Positions 24,974 to 33,643 of a DNA stretch of 64,000 nt are shown here, piece by piece. The stretch comes from Gillisia sp. CAL575. GTDB lineage: Bacteria > Bacteroidota > Bacteroidia > Flavobacteriales > Flavobacteriaceae. Each line of letters opens with the position of its first letter. Position 1 is the stretch's first letter. A program made the translations under genes and the position numbers. A model generated the notes under the pieces. It was not told where the DNA came from. It saw nothing but the letters and a program-made list of their open reading frames with translations, and ran no database searches. The stretch covers positions 177,904-241,903 of the forward strand of contig NZ_APHJ01000026.1 in assembly GCF_000403785.1 (NCBI RefSeq), read 5' to 3'.

Positions 24974-27184
24974 TTAAAATTTCGTCTGAATACCAAAAGA
25001 AATATTTCTTCCCATATTCGCTATTCCATCAGGTTTTAACCGAGATAGGTGAGAAATATAGTTTTTATTTAAAAGGTTATTTCCACTAATTCTTAATTCC
25101 AGAGGTAATTTATTTAGAAATATAGTTCCTCCAATTCCTGCATTCACCAAGGTATATCCGTTAGTACTAGTTTCAAAATTGCTAATCTTATTTTGAGCGC
25201 CGGTAGTTTTTACGGTCACAAAAGAGTAACTATTAGAAAAACCTTTTAACTGGCTAAACTCTACTCTTAATGTGTTGGTAACAGAGGTTGCCGGTATAAA
25301 TGGTAAGTTTTCACCATTATCTTTTTCACCAATTACTAGCTCTAAACTACTTTCCAGGTGTAACCAATCTATAGGGTGCGGATGCAAGTGAAAGCCGGCC
25401 TCTCCTCCGTATAATCTTGCATTGTCTTGGGTATATCCAAAAATTCTATTTTCCTCTATAAAATCATCTGTAGGAGCAATAAATATATAGTTATTGATCT
25501 TGTTGTAAAAAGCATTTCCAAAGAGTTCAAAATGCTCGTTGCGATATTCCAGCGATAAGTCTAGCTGAATATTTTGCTCGTTTTCCAAGTCAGCATTTCC
25601 GATTTCATATCTATTGGTTCCTTCGTGAACACCGTTGGAACTAAGTTCTGCCAGATTGGGTGCTCTAAAACCAGTTGCAGCATTTATTCTGGTAACAAAG
25701 TTTTCAAATAAATTGAATTTAACACCCAAGGAACCATTATAACTTGTAAAATCTCGATCTATAGCCTGAAAATATCCAGGTTCTCCTATTGTCCCATTTT
25801 CTTTGGTAGTGATATTCCTTGTATCAAATCTAAATCCTCCTTGAATATCCAGGTTTTCTAAGTGATAATGTGTAGTTCCCAAAATTCCAAAATCACGGAC
25901 GGAAGCATCTGGAATCAATAATTCCTCTCCAAAGTTTTTATTGGTTTGGAACAAGCCCTGTACCCCAAAAATAGTTTCGAAATTTCCCCAAACAGCGGCG
26001 TTATATTTGAGGTCGTAATTCAAAGTTTCCAAATGCATATCTAAGGCAGGATCTGGAGATCCTTCCTCAAACTCTTTTCTGTCATTAAAAAGATATCCCA
26101 CTTTTAGATCTACACTGGAATTTTGTAGAAATATTTTATTGGTAAGGCTCGCAATATGGTTGTCTAACTTCTGATAAGGAGAAATTAAGTCTTTTGAAGT
26201 AGTTTGCTCTCCAATTTCCTCGGGAATTCCAATATAGGTATTGTTATAATTGTATCTAAAGTCCCCCTTATATTTAGTGTCTTGATATCCTACTCCTGCT
26301 TTTAGATCTTTCTCTTCAAAACGGGAATTGGTAACCCGAACCCCATCACCGGTTTCATAATCACTGTGTACGGCATAATTACCACGCACTAGACCGCTCC
26401 AATTTTCGCCAGAAGTTTTTAAACCTAGATTAGCTTCAGAGCCAATTGTATTCGTAAAATAATTATAACTTGCATCTATACTGGTACTATCTGCATGGGC
26501 ATATTTTTCAGGATTTAAATATAACACTCCACCTAGGGCATCGCTTCCATATAATAAAGACGCAGGTCCCTTAATCACTTCTACACTTTCTACCCCGCTA
26601 GCACTAATTCCCAATCCATGTTCATCACCAAATTGCTGATTTTCTAATCTAACACCTTGTGCATAAACCAAAACTCTATTGGCACTTAGGCCTCTTATCA
26701 CCGGTTTACCAATACCCGCACCGGTAGTTATACTTTCTACACCGGCTATTTGGGTAATACCTTCAGCTAAGGTTACTGCCCCTGTTTTTCTAAGATCCTC
26801 TAAAGATTCTCGTTCTACTTTAACAACATTTTCACTTTGTAATTTATGAAAAGGAGTAGAAACAATTACTTCCTCCATTTCTATAGCAGAAGGTTGTAAT
26901 TCTATTATTATTGGATCTTTTGAAGGGGACTTAATACTAACGGTTTTCGTGGTATAACCAATAAAGGAAATTACCATTTGCCAATCTCCATCTGGGACAT
27001 TGGATAATTGGAAATCACCATCCAGGTTGGTAATGGTTCCTTTTTCTAATTTTGAAATATATACATTCCCTCCAATTATAGGCTGCTTTGTTTCGAGATC
27101 TATGAGTTTACCGGAAATAGAATTTTGTGAATATGTTGATATACATACTGCGCATAGCAGTATACTTAAGATTGCTTTTATCAT
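24974..27184 (-). CDS. TonB-dependent receptor, probable metal or metal-chelate uptake
   Basis: A 736-aa outer-membrane receptor. A signal peptide (about 1-19, ending in TYSQ) is followed by a carboxypeptidase-regulatory-like domain (ISGKLIDLETKQPIIGGNVY, residues 23-42, to about 100), then the plug (LAEGITQIAGVESITTGAG; VIRGLSANRVLVYAQGVRLE; YGSDALGGVLYLNP), and the barrel up to the aromatic terminus FGIQTKF. The receptor lies just downstream of a His/Cys-rich exported protein and a small membrane protein, an arrangement that suggests uptake of a transition metal; the metal is inference. A 19-base inverted repeat (27211-27229) stands 26 bases before its start. Confidence 0.92.
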   Translation of the reverse strand: MIKAILSILLCAVCISTYSQNSISGKLIDLETKQPIIGGNVYISKLEKGTITNLDGDFQLSNVPDGDWQMVISFIGYTTKTVSIKSPSKDPIIIELQPSAIEMEEVIVSTPFHKLQSENVVKVERESLEDLRKTGAVTLAEGITQIAGVESITTGAGIGKPVIRGLSANRVLVYAQGVRLENQQFGDEHGLGISASGVESVEVIKGPASLLYGSDALGGVLYLNPEKYAHADSTSIDASYNYFTNTIGSEANLGLKTSGENWSGLVRGNYAVHSDYETGDGVRVTNSRFEEKDLKAGVGYQDTKYKGDFRYNYNNTYIGIPEEIGEQTTSKDLISPYQKLDNHIASLTNKIFLQNSSVDLKVGYLFNDRKEFEEGSPDPALDMHLETLNYDLKYNAAVWGNFETIFGVQGLFQTNKNFGEELLIPDASVRDFGILGTTHYHLENLDIQGGFRFDTRNITTKENGTIGEPGYFQAIDRDFTSYNGSLGVKFNLFENFVTRINAATGFRAPNLAELSSNGVHEGTNRYEIGNADLENEQNIQLDLSLEYRNEHFELFGNAFYNKINNYIFIAPTDDFIEENRIFGYTQDNARLYGGEAGFHLHPHPIDWLHLESSLELVIGEKDNGENLPFIPATSVTNTLRVEFSQLKGFSNSYSFVTVKTTGAQNKISNFETSTNGYTLVNAGIGGTIFLNKLPLELRISGNNLLNKNYISHLSRLKPDGIANMGRNISFGIQTKF

Positions 27185-27210
27185 TATAAAAAATTAAGTG
27201 ATTTGAAATT

Positions 27211-27229
27211 GCAACATTTTAGATGTTGC
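27211..27229. promoter_or_regulatory. Inverted repeat upstream of the TonB receptor, possible operator
   Basis: GCAACAT (27211-27217), 5 bases, ATGTTGC (27223-27229), a perfect 7-bp dyad in the short gap between the His/Cys-rich gene and the TonB receptor. There is no T tract after it, so it is not an obvious terminator. A metal-responsive operator is one explanation. Confidence 0.4.
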
Positions 27230-27240
27230 GAGAAAACTAA

Positions 27241-27576
27241 TTATGCATTCTGGTATAAGGCAGGTGGGCCTCTTAACGAAAATGATAGTTTCTGAAAATC
27301 ACTTAAAAATTCGTAAGAATTAAAGAATTTTTTATTGGGCAATAAAACTTCATCCAGATTAAAATTCAAAAATTGATAAACAATTATTGGTCTTGGATGA
27401 AAGTCACATAATTCACAGTCTAGAGAAGATTGATGAAGATGTGTTGTGCTATGGTCGTCGCATGCAAAATTGAAATCATGCGCAAAAACGTGATTAAAAC
27501 TTAAAATAGAGGGAAGCAACATCATAAATGTTAAACCTAAAATCCCATATTTCTGAAATAAATTCAAATTATTCAT
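27241..27576 (-). CDS. Small exported His/Cys-rich protein, candidate metal binder
   Basis: A 111-aa protein with an N-terminal hydrophobic segment (about residues 10-30) ending near FAHD, then a dense cluster of potential ligands: HVFAHDFNFACDDHSTTHLH (residues 29-48) followed by CELCDFHP. The rest is unremarkable and ends LRGPPALYQN. The layout (short, exported, His/Cys-rich, next to a TonB receptor) resembles other small metal-associated proteins of Bacteroidota; no named family is claimed. The gene overlaps the end of the upstream small membrane protein gene by 8 bases and precedes the TonB receptor gene, so the three genes probably form one transcript. Confidence 0.75.
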   Translation of the reverse strand: MNNLNLFQKYGILGLTFMMLLPSILSFNHVFAHDFNFACDDHSTTHLHQSSLDCELCDFHPRPIIVYQFLNFNLDEVLLPNKKFFNSYEFLSDFQKLSFSLRGPPALYQNA

Positions 27577-27877
27577 GATTTAAATAACGCCCGAAGCCTA
27601 GTCTCGTAAGCATTTTCTTTTCAAAGGCCCAAAAGAATTCAAATTGGCCAAAAATCCATCCGAAGAGAACTAATAAAACTTGATAAATAGGAAATATTAA
27701 AAGTATCCTTAAAGACCAATAGATGTACCAAGCAGATGTTTCACGATAAATCCCGAAGAATTCAACCACCGGAGATGCTAATTTTGCGGCAGAAGAGCCG
27801 GTTATAGCAAATACCAATAAAATAATTACAAGTTGAAAATTAGTAACTATTCCCCAACGTTCTTTTAATTTATTCAT
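27569..27877 (-). CDS. Small two-helix membrane protein, DUF6787-like
   Basis: A 102-aa protein with the N-terminal motif KLKERWGIVTNFQLVIILLV (residues 3-22), which I associate with the DUF6787 family of Bacteroidota, and a second membrane region around residues 48-70. The C-terminus is basic (KKMLTRLGFGRYLNHE). Function unknown. It leads the putative operon with the His/Cys-rich protein and the TonB receptor. The -7 box at 27882-27889 ends only 4 bases before this start codon, so the transcript may be leaderless. Confidence 0.75.
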   Translation of the reverse strand: MNKLKERWGIVTNFQLVIILLVFAITGSSAAKLASPVVEFFGIYRETSAWYIYWSLRILLIFPIYQVLLVLFGWIFGQFEFFWAFEKKMLTRLGFGRYLNHE

Positions 27878-27881
27878 AGTG

Positions 27882-27889
27882 CAAATATA
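27882..27889 (-). promoter_or_regulatory. -7 box TATATTTG abutting the DUF6787-like start codon
   Basis: TATATTTG on the minus strand with 4 bases between it and the start codon at 27877. If used, transcription begins at or next to the ATG. No -33 TTG at 19-21 bases. Confidence 0.4.
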
Positions 27890-27920
27890 TCACATCACTT
27901 GGCAACTAAAAAACTTGAGC

Positions 27921-28349
27921 CTATATTCGTGTGGATACTGAAAATCGTTGATTATACTCCCTAGAGAAAAACACGAAATAATTATAGAGCATATAATTTA
28001 CTTCGTAACCGTAGTCCACGGAATTATTGTAATTAATTTCTTGAATATATAGGTTAGGGTTATAACTGAAAGGTTGTGCAACCCGACTATTATATTCCTG
28101 AACTAAGAATTTATTCTTACTCTCAAGATAAGATTGGGAATAATAACCTCTTGGTCTTGCAATACTATTAATAAATAAGTTGAACCCCGGTTCAATAACA
28201 ATTATCTCATATTCTAAACTGTCATTTGCAATACGAACAGTATCGTTGGCATTCGCGGTGATTTCTTTTTTAGTAAAATCCCGATTCTTTGTAGAACTAC
28301 AGCTATATATAAAAAGCCCTAGAACAAATATGAATATTATGTTTTTCAT
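27921..28349 (-). CDS. DUF6146 family lipoprotein
   Basis: A 142-aa lipoprotein: signal peptide with lipobox FIYSC (Cys17), then a Ser/Thr/Asn-rich linker and the conserved block EYEIIVIEPGFNLFINSIARPRGYY (split at about residues 48-72), which I associate with the DUF6146 family. The family is small, restricted to Bacteroidota and uncharacterised. Location at the outer or inner membrane facing the periplasm is likely. It lies between the metal-uptake cluster and DUF937 on the same strand without a clear shared operon. Confidence 0.82.
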   Translation of the reverse strand: MKNIIFIFVLGLFIYSCSSTKNRDFTKKEITANANDTVRIANDSLEYEIIVIEPGFNLFINSIARPRGYYSQSYLESKNKFLVQEYNSRVAQPFSYNPNLYIQEINYNNSVDYGYEVNYMLYNYFVFFSREYNQRFSVSTRI

Positions 28350-28386
28350 TTTGATTTATTTAAAAATGATAAATATTATAACCAAA

Positions 28387-29004
28387 TTATTTTCCCCCTA
28401 GCATTCCGCCAAGAAGTCCACCGCCGCCTTTCTTCTTTCCACCAAAAATCATTCCTGTTACATCGTCAATCACACTTCCGTCTCCATTTTTATCCAATAA
28501 AGTTTCTATTAAAGAAGCGTCATGCGCTCCAGAGGATCCCATCACAGAATCCAACAAGCCGCCTAAGCCAGATGAAGATACGTTCTCCTTACTTTTTTGA
28601 CTCGCCAAAACACTCATAAGTAAAGGCGCTGCCATTTTGATAATGTTGGAAACAGAAGACTCACTCATATTAAGAGTACTACCAATAGTCTTTGTAATCA
28701 TATCCTGTTTTCCTCCTAATAAGTGTCCAAGAATTTTTTCACCTTCAGAAGTCATGTTTGTGGAATCAGCAGATTTTATATTTTTTAATAAAACATCGCC
28801 ATGTTTGTTATCATTTAAAGCCTGGTTTAAGCTTTCTGCACCAGTTTCGCTTTTTATGTTCTCTTTCATTGCACCCAACAAAATTGGTAAGGTCATACCC
28901 AGGACAGCAGAAATATTATCTTTATTTTCATCTGTGCTTTTACTTGCTTTAGCAATAAAATCCTCTCCAACAGAAGTGTTTAATATATCTAGAATGGATG
29001 CCAT
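28387..29004 (-). CDS. DUF937 domain-containing protein
   Basis: A 205-aa cytoplasmic protein with the DUF937 (YidB-like) pattern: an N-terminal helix pair, ISAVLGMTLPILLGAMKEN (around residues 31-49), a repeat-like second copy LNMSESSVSNIIKMAAPLLM, and a glycine-rich tail ending GGGGLLGGMLGGK. A D-K-N-G-D-G-S segment near residue 172 matches an EF-hand-like or dockerin-like calcium loop. Function unknown. The gene runs toward the DUF6146 lipoprotein and follows the serA terminator. Confidence 0.82.
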   Translation of the reverse strand: MASILDILNTSVGEDFIAKASKSTDENKDNISAVLGMTLPILLGAMKENIKSETGAESLNQALNDNKHGDVLLKNIKSADSTNMTSEGEKILGHLLGGKQDMITKTIGSTLNMSESSVSNIIKMAAPLLMSVLASQKSKENVSSSGLGGLLDSVMGSSGAHDASLIETLLDKNGDGSVIDDVTGMIFGGKKKGGGGLLGGMLGGK

Positions 29005-29072
29005 AATTTTTAAATTAAGTTAGGAACACAATTTACAATATTTATCTAGGAGCTCTACTTAAGGAAATAATA

Positions 29073-29105
29073 AATCCTTCTAGAACATGAAATTCTAGAA
29101 GGATT
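29073..29105. terminator. Terminator after serA
   Basis: AATCCTTCTAGAA (29073-29085) pairs perfectly with TTCTAGAAGGATT (29093-29105). A T-rich run follows on the minus strand, placing it 31 bases beyond the serA stop codon. Confidence 0.75.
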
Positions 29106-29135
29106 ATTGGTTATTATAAATTGAAATATATATTC

Positions 29136-30089
29136 TTAGATCTTTGAAATTGCTATAATTTGTTTAGCTAATTCCATCCCAATTCTATCTTGTGCTTCTA
29201 AGGTTGCAGCACCAATATGTGGAGTTAATGAAATTCTTTCGTTCATTAAGACCTTAATGGAAGGAGATGGTTCATTTTCATAAACATCTAACCCAGCGAA
29301 GGCTACCTTACCATCTTCTAAACCATCTAACAAGGCTTCTTCATTAATAAGGCCACCTCGGGAAGTGTTTATAATCCCAACACCATGCTTCATTTGTTCA
29401 AATTCCTTCTTACCCAAAATAGGTTTAGCTTGTGAAGGGACATGAATTGTTATAAAATCTGAATGTTTTATTAGATCTGAAACTGGTTCTGTCTTAATAG
29501 GCACAGTCACTATTTGATCGTTGTAAAATTTAAGAGTGATATCTAATTCACCAACATGGTCATCACTGGCAATAACTTTCATTCCTACACCCAAAGCCAA
29601 TTTTGCAACTTCTTTCCCGATTCTTCCAATTCCAATAATCCCAAGAGTTTTTCCTCTTAGTTCTGTTCCTGCCGAATAATTCTTTTTTAAGTCTTTAAAA
29701 TGTGAATCTCCTGATAATGGCATATTTCTATTGGAATCATGAAGATATCTTACACCACCAAAGAGATGAGCAAATACCAATTCTGCAACAGACTCTGAAC
29801 TAGCCGAAGGTGTATTTATAACTTTTAGATCTTTACTTTTAGCGTAAGAAACATCAATATTATCCATTCCAACACCACCACGCCCAATAACTTTAAGGCT
29901 AGGGCAGGAGTCAATAAGTTCTTTTCTTACCTGTGTAGCACTTCTAACTAATAATACATTTATTTTTTCTTCATTTATAAAATTCGCTAATTGCTCTTGA
30001 GCAACTTTTGCAGAGATCACTTCAAATCCGGCATTTTCAAGAGCGTTTATACCACTCTTTGAAATACCGTCGTTTGCTAAAATTTTCAT
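29136..30089 (-). CDS. serA: D-3-phosphoglycerate dehydrogenase (D-2-hydroxyacid dehydrogenase family)
   Basis: Oxidises 3-phosphoglycerate to 3-phosphohydroxypyruvate, first step of serine synthesis. The NAD-binding fold shows GIIGIGRIGKEVAKL (around 149-163) and the active-site set LLVRSATQV, INTSRGGLINEEAL (Arg) and LTPHIGAAT (His). At 317 aa it lacks the C-terminal ACT regulatory domain of long SerA forms, so serine feedback would have to act differently. It is 46 bases downstream of serC on the same strand, which supports the SerA assignment over other 2-hydroxyacid dehydrogenases. Confidence 0.9.
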   Translation of the reverse strand: MKILANDGISKSGINALENAGFEVISAKVAQEQLANFINEEKINVLLVRSATQVRKELIDSCPSLKVIGRGGVGMDNIDVSYAKSKDLKVINTPSASSESVAELVFAHLFGGVRYLHDSNRNMPLSGDSHFKDLKKNYSAGTELRGKTLGIIGIGRIGKEVAKLALGVGMKVIASDDHVGELDITLKFYNDQIVTVPIKTEPVSDLIKHSDFITIHVPSQAKPILGKKEFEQMKHGVGIINTSRGGLINEEALLDGLEDGKVAFAGLDVYENEPSPSIKVLMNERISLTPHIGAATLEAQDRIGMELAKQIIAISKI

Positions 30090-30135
30090 GCTTTTTTTGT
30101 TGTTTGAATTCTGATAGCTTAATTAGCTAAATATT

Positions 30136-31200
30136 TTATGCTTTTCTTTCTAGATCGCTCATAACATCTACCAAAACCTGAACGCTTTCTAATGGTAAGG
30201 CATTATACATAGATGCTCTGTAGCCTCCAACACTTCTATGACCATTCAATCCGTTGATTCCTGCTTCTTTCAACATAGCTTCAAAATCTTCTTTCAAGGA
30301 TTCATCTGAAAGATTAAAAGTCGCATTCATAATAGAACGATCTTCTGTTGCAGTATATCCTTTAAATAATGGGTTAATATCTATTTCAGAATAAAGTAGA
30401 GCGGCTTTCTTTTCATTTTTTTCTTCAATAGCCTTAATTCCACCCTGAGCTTTTAGCCACTTTAAAGTTAGGTAGGATACATAAACGGGATATACCGCAG
30501 GGGTATTAAACATGCTATCCTTTTCTATATGAACCTTATAATCTAACATAGAAGGTATTTGTCTTGTAACTTTCCCTAATAAATTTTCTTTTATGATAAC
30601 AAGCGTGGTTCCTGCAGGTCCCATATTTTTTTGTGCACCTGCATAAATCAAATCAAATTTTGAAAAATCCAGTTCTCTAGAGAAAATATCACTACTCATA
30701 TCACAAACCATTGGCTTAGGAGTGTTAGGGAAAACCTTCATTTGAGTTCCAAAAATGGTATTATTACTTGTGCAATGAAAATAATCTACATCTGTAGGAA
30801 TCATATATCCTTTAGGGATATAATTAAATTTTTTATCTTCAGAAGATGCAACTACATTAACCTCCCCGAACATTTTAGCTTCTTTAATTGCCTTACTAGA
30901 CCAAGTTCCTGTATTTAAATAGGCCGCTTTTTTTTCTAAAAGATTATAAGCAACCATTAAAAATTCCAAACTTGCACCTCCTTGAAGAAAGAGCGCTTTA
31001 TAGCCTTTACCTTCCAAACCTAGTAATTCTAAAGCAAGTTGTCTTGCATCTTCCATTACAGCAATAAAATCTTTACTTCTATGAGATATTTCAAGGATAG
31101 ATAATCCAGTGTTATTAAAGTCTAAAACTGCTTGTGAAGCCTCTTCAAAAACTTCCTGTGGAAGAATACATGGACCCGCACTAAAGTTGTGTTTTTTCAT
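30136..31200 (-). CDS. serC: 3-phosphoserine/phosphohydroxythreonine transaminase
   Basis: PLP enzyme converting 3-phosphohydroxypyruvate to phosphoserine. It opens NFSAGPCILPQEVFEEA (residues 5-21), has LFLQGGASLEF, and the PLP lysine in YAGAQKNMGPAGTT (K191). The NTPAVYPVYVSYL segment and the closing GHRSVGGYRASMYNA are SerC hallmarks. Its 354 aa match the short bacterial form. The gene precedes serA on the same strand, making a serine synthesis pair; a phosphoserine phosphatase gene is not seen in the window. Confidence 0.96.
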   Translation of the reverse strand: MKKHNFSAGPCILPQEVFEEASQAVLDFNNTGLSILEISHRSKDFIAVMEDARQLALELLGLEGKGYKALFLQGGASLEFLMVAYNLLEKKAAYLNTGTWSSKAIKEAKMFGEVNVVASSEDKKFNYIPKGYMIPTDVDYFHCTSNNTIFGTQMKVFPNTPKPMVCDMSSDIFSRELDFSKFDLIYAGAQKNMGPAGTTLVIIKENLLGKVTRQIPSMLDYKVHIEKDSMFNTPAVYPVYVSYLTLKWLKAQGGIKAIEEKNEKKAALLYSEIDINPLFKGYTATEDRSIMNATFNLSDESLKEDFEAMLKEAGINGLNGHRSVGGYRASMYNALPLESVQVLVDVMSDLERKA

Positions 31201-31528
31201 AAAAATATAATTTGAAACAAAGATGATAAAAGTTCCTGTGAATTTGTGTTATAAATATAATAATTGGTGCTTTAGAAGCCTAAGGAAGAATTCTAATTCC
31301 GGCAATTTTTTAATATTTTTTACCTAACCCGTATTGTTTCCCCTGAGTAATATTCAACTAAAATTTCCAATTTATTCTACTGGTGCTGTTCTTAAAATTA
31401 TTGAGATTGAATAGGTTATCATTTGAATGCTTACTTTAAAATGTTGACCCGAGGTTTCATGACGGACTGAGGCAACCCATCCTAGATTATAATTAATTAT
31501 TGGAACTAATTTGAGTTTAAATAAGATC
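31201..31528. other. Intergenic region between the acyl-CoA reductase and serC genes
   Basis: 328 bases without a supported gene. No TAnnTTTG box in the orientation of serC and no hairpin terminator were found. A minus-strand frame open for about 60 codons (stop at 31372-31374) has no start codon except an internal ATG near its end, so it is not called. Confidence 0.5.
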
Positions 31529-32587
31529 TTAAATATTCTGAAGAAATTCTAAAGTGTCAATATTATCTGCATAATCCCATAATTGTGGGTACTGCGTTTT
31601 ACCAAAAGGAATTTCATTTTCTATAAAATCATTGGCAACCACACACTGTAGATTCTCTTTATTATCTTGGATCGTGGCTTTCAATGATTCTAAATCTGAA
31701 TATTTTTCAAAGAATATAGTTGCTATTGGAGATCCAAAACTTTGATCTCCTTTTAAGACTAAGAATCCATTATCTAACATTTTAAACTCACTCATTAAAT
31801 AGACAGCCTTGTTATAATCGTAATTATTAGCATATTTAGCATGATTCATCAAAGTTGCCCAAGGAGCTAAAGCCTTATAAAAAGCATCGAAATCATATTG
31901 CTCTGGCACATATAATTTAGATACACTTCTGCATCCTAAACCAAAATATCTAAAAATATCATGTCCTAAAGCTGTTAAGTCTTCAGTAGTCTCATTTCCA
32001 GTTAAAATAGCAACAGAGTTCCTGTTTTTCCTGATAATGGATTTTTTATTCGCAAAATAATATTCGAAATATCTTGAAGTATTATTGCTTCCGGTAGCTA
32101 TTACCGCATCAAAATTGCTCATTCTACCCTCCGTGAACTCAATTTTCTCTTTGTAATCTGGATCTAAAGAAATAAGATATTTCGCCAGTATTGGAAGCAA
32201 TTTCATGTCATTTGAAGATTGTTTAATCAATATTTTATGCCCTGATATTAGAACCGATATAAAATCATGAAATCCAACCAAGGGTATATTTCCCGCCATG
32301 ATGATTCCTACCCTTTTAGGATCTACATTATTAAAATCATAAGGTTTCACCCATTGATCTAAATTGGAGCCTTTAAGAGATTCGCTCCAACCCTCCAATG
32401 CGAAAAGAATGTTATCTGGAGTAAACCAACCATTATGGTGGATTGCCCTTTCTATTTGTTCTTTAAAATCATAAAAAAAGTCCTCGTTATTTGTCACATC
32501 CTTGTGCTTTTCTATTCCATCTCTTCGAAATTGGTTTAAAAACTTACCTAGTTCTATAAAATGTGATTTTCGCAGTTCGATTGACAT
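31529..32587 (-). CDS. Acyl-CoA reductase, LuxC family
   Basis: A 352-aa protein of the LuxC aldehyde-dehydrogenase-like superfamily. LuxC proteins reduce acyl-CoA or acyl-enzyme to aldehyde with NADPH. Features: the nucleotide region VGIIMAGNIPLVGFHDF (93-109), KQSSNDMKLLPIL, a GSNNTSRYFEYYF segment, and the probable catalytic Cys in FGLGCRSVSKLYVPE (C219). No luciferase or other lux genes are nearby; in Bacteroidota this gene is linked to serine genes and a ferredoxin rather than light emission. It is divergent from the ferredoxin gene. Confidence 0.88.
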   Translation of the reverse strand: MSIELRKSHFIELGKFLNQFRRDGIEKHKDVTNNEDFFYDFKEQIERAIHHNGWFTPDNILFALEGWSESLKGSNLDQWVKPYDFNNVDPKRVGIIMAGNIPLVGFHDFISVLISGHKILIKQSSNDMKLLPILAKYLISLDPDYKEKIEFTEGRMSNFDAVIATGSNNTSRYFEYYFANKKSIIRKNRNSVAILTGNETTEDLTALGHDIFRYFGLGCRSVSKLYVPEQYDFDAFYKALAPWATLMNHAKYANNYDYNKAVYLMSEFKMLDNGFLVLKGDQSFGSPIATIFFEKYSDLESLKATIQDNKENLQCVVANDFIENEIPFGKTQYPQLWDYADNIDTLEFLQNI

Positions 32588-32595
32588 AAGGCTTA

Positions 32596-32627
32596 TTTGG
32601 TTATGAATTGTTTTGGCTTTAAATTTG
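32596..32627 (+). promoter_or_regulatory. Bacteroidota-type promoter of the ferredoxin gene
   Basis: TTTG (32596-32599), a 20-base spacer and TAAATTTG (32620-32627), a near-exact match to the phylum consensus. The implied leader to the ATG at 32741 is about 108 bases, unusually long for this window. Confidence 0.75.
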
Positions 32628-32710
32628 TGCTTGCGAAATTAAAAGTTATAGAATTAAGATCGCCTATAAATCAATGAAATATTGAACCCAGATTACTGGC
32701 GATTTATTGA

Positions 32711-33094
<384 letters not shown>

Positions 33095-33643
33095 ATAGCT
33101 GTATTACATTATTACCATCCCGTTTAATTTTTTAAACGGGATTTTTTATGAGGTTTTCTTTTTACTCATATGCCAAATTTGAAGTTTTTAAACTATTATG
33201 CTTAAAGCTTTCTGTATGTTTTTTCTTGAAATATATCTTAAATAGACAATTCGTCACTCATGATTTCCTTTTTTAATTTATGACTAACCATAAATAAGAC
33301 TCCAACCCATCATTAATCCAAAGTAATTTTTTTATTAAGCACAGCAAGATTAAAACCCACATAAAGTACCTGCTTCTATATCTTATGATAAATATGTATA
33401 AAAGGGAAAAATAAATAATTTATTAGAGTAAAAGATACCATGGAAATTCTTAAAAATTTTCATCTTCATTTACCTGTAAAGATGGAATTAGTATTGAGAG
33501 GTCTTTTATTTGCAATAGGTTATATTCAGAATAAGATATTCCAATTAGGATAAGCAGTCCCCTAACTATTTTAAGAAGATTGGATTTAATAATTAATTAT
33601 TACAAATCTATATAACCGAAATGTGAAGTATGATAATATTAAA
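33095..33643. other. Long intergenic region with one small open frame
   Basis: 549 bases between the ferredoxin gene and the next minus-strand gene. It contains the ferredoxin terminator (33117-33147) and otherwise AT-rich sequence. One plus-strand ATG at 33440 opens a 37-codon frame ending at 33553 (MEILKNFHLHLPVKMELVLR onward, then a hydrophobic stretch), with no clear promoter. It is too short to call as a gene without comparison. Confidence 0.5.
33117..33147 (+). terminator. Rho-independent terminator after the ferredoxin gene
   Basis: ATCCCGTTTAA (33117-33127), TTTT loop, TTAAACGGGAT (33132-33142), then a T run. Confidence 0.88.

Noticed and set aside
31372..31560. A minus-strand frame open for about 60 codons between the acyl-CoA reductase and serC genes.
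   Set aside because: No start codon in its first two thirds, no recognisable protein family, and part of it overlaps the reductase gene in another frame. Could be a decayed remnant but nothing supports it.
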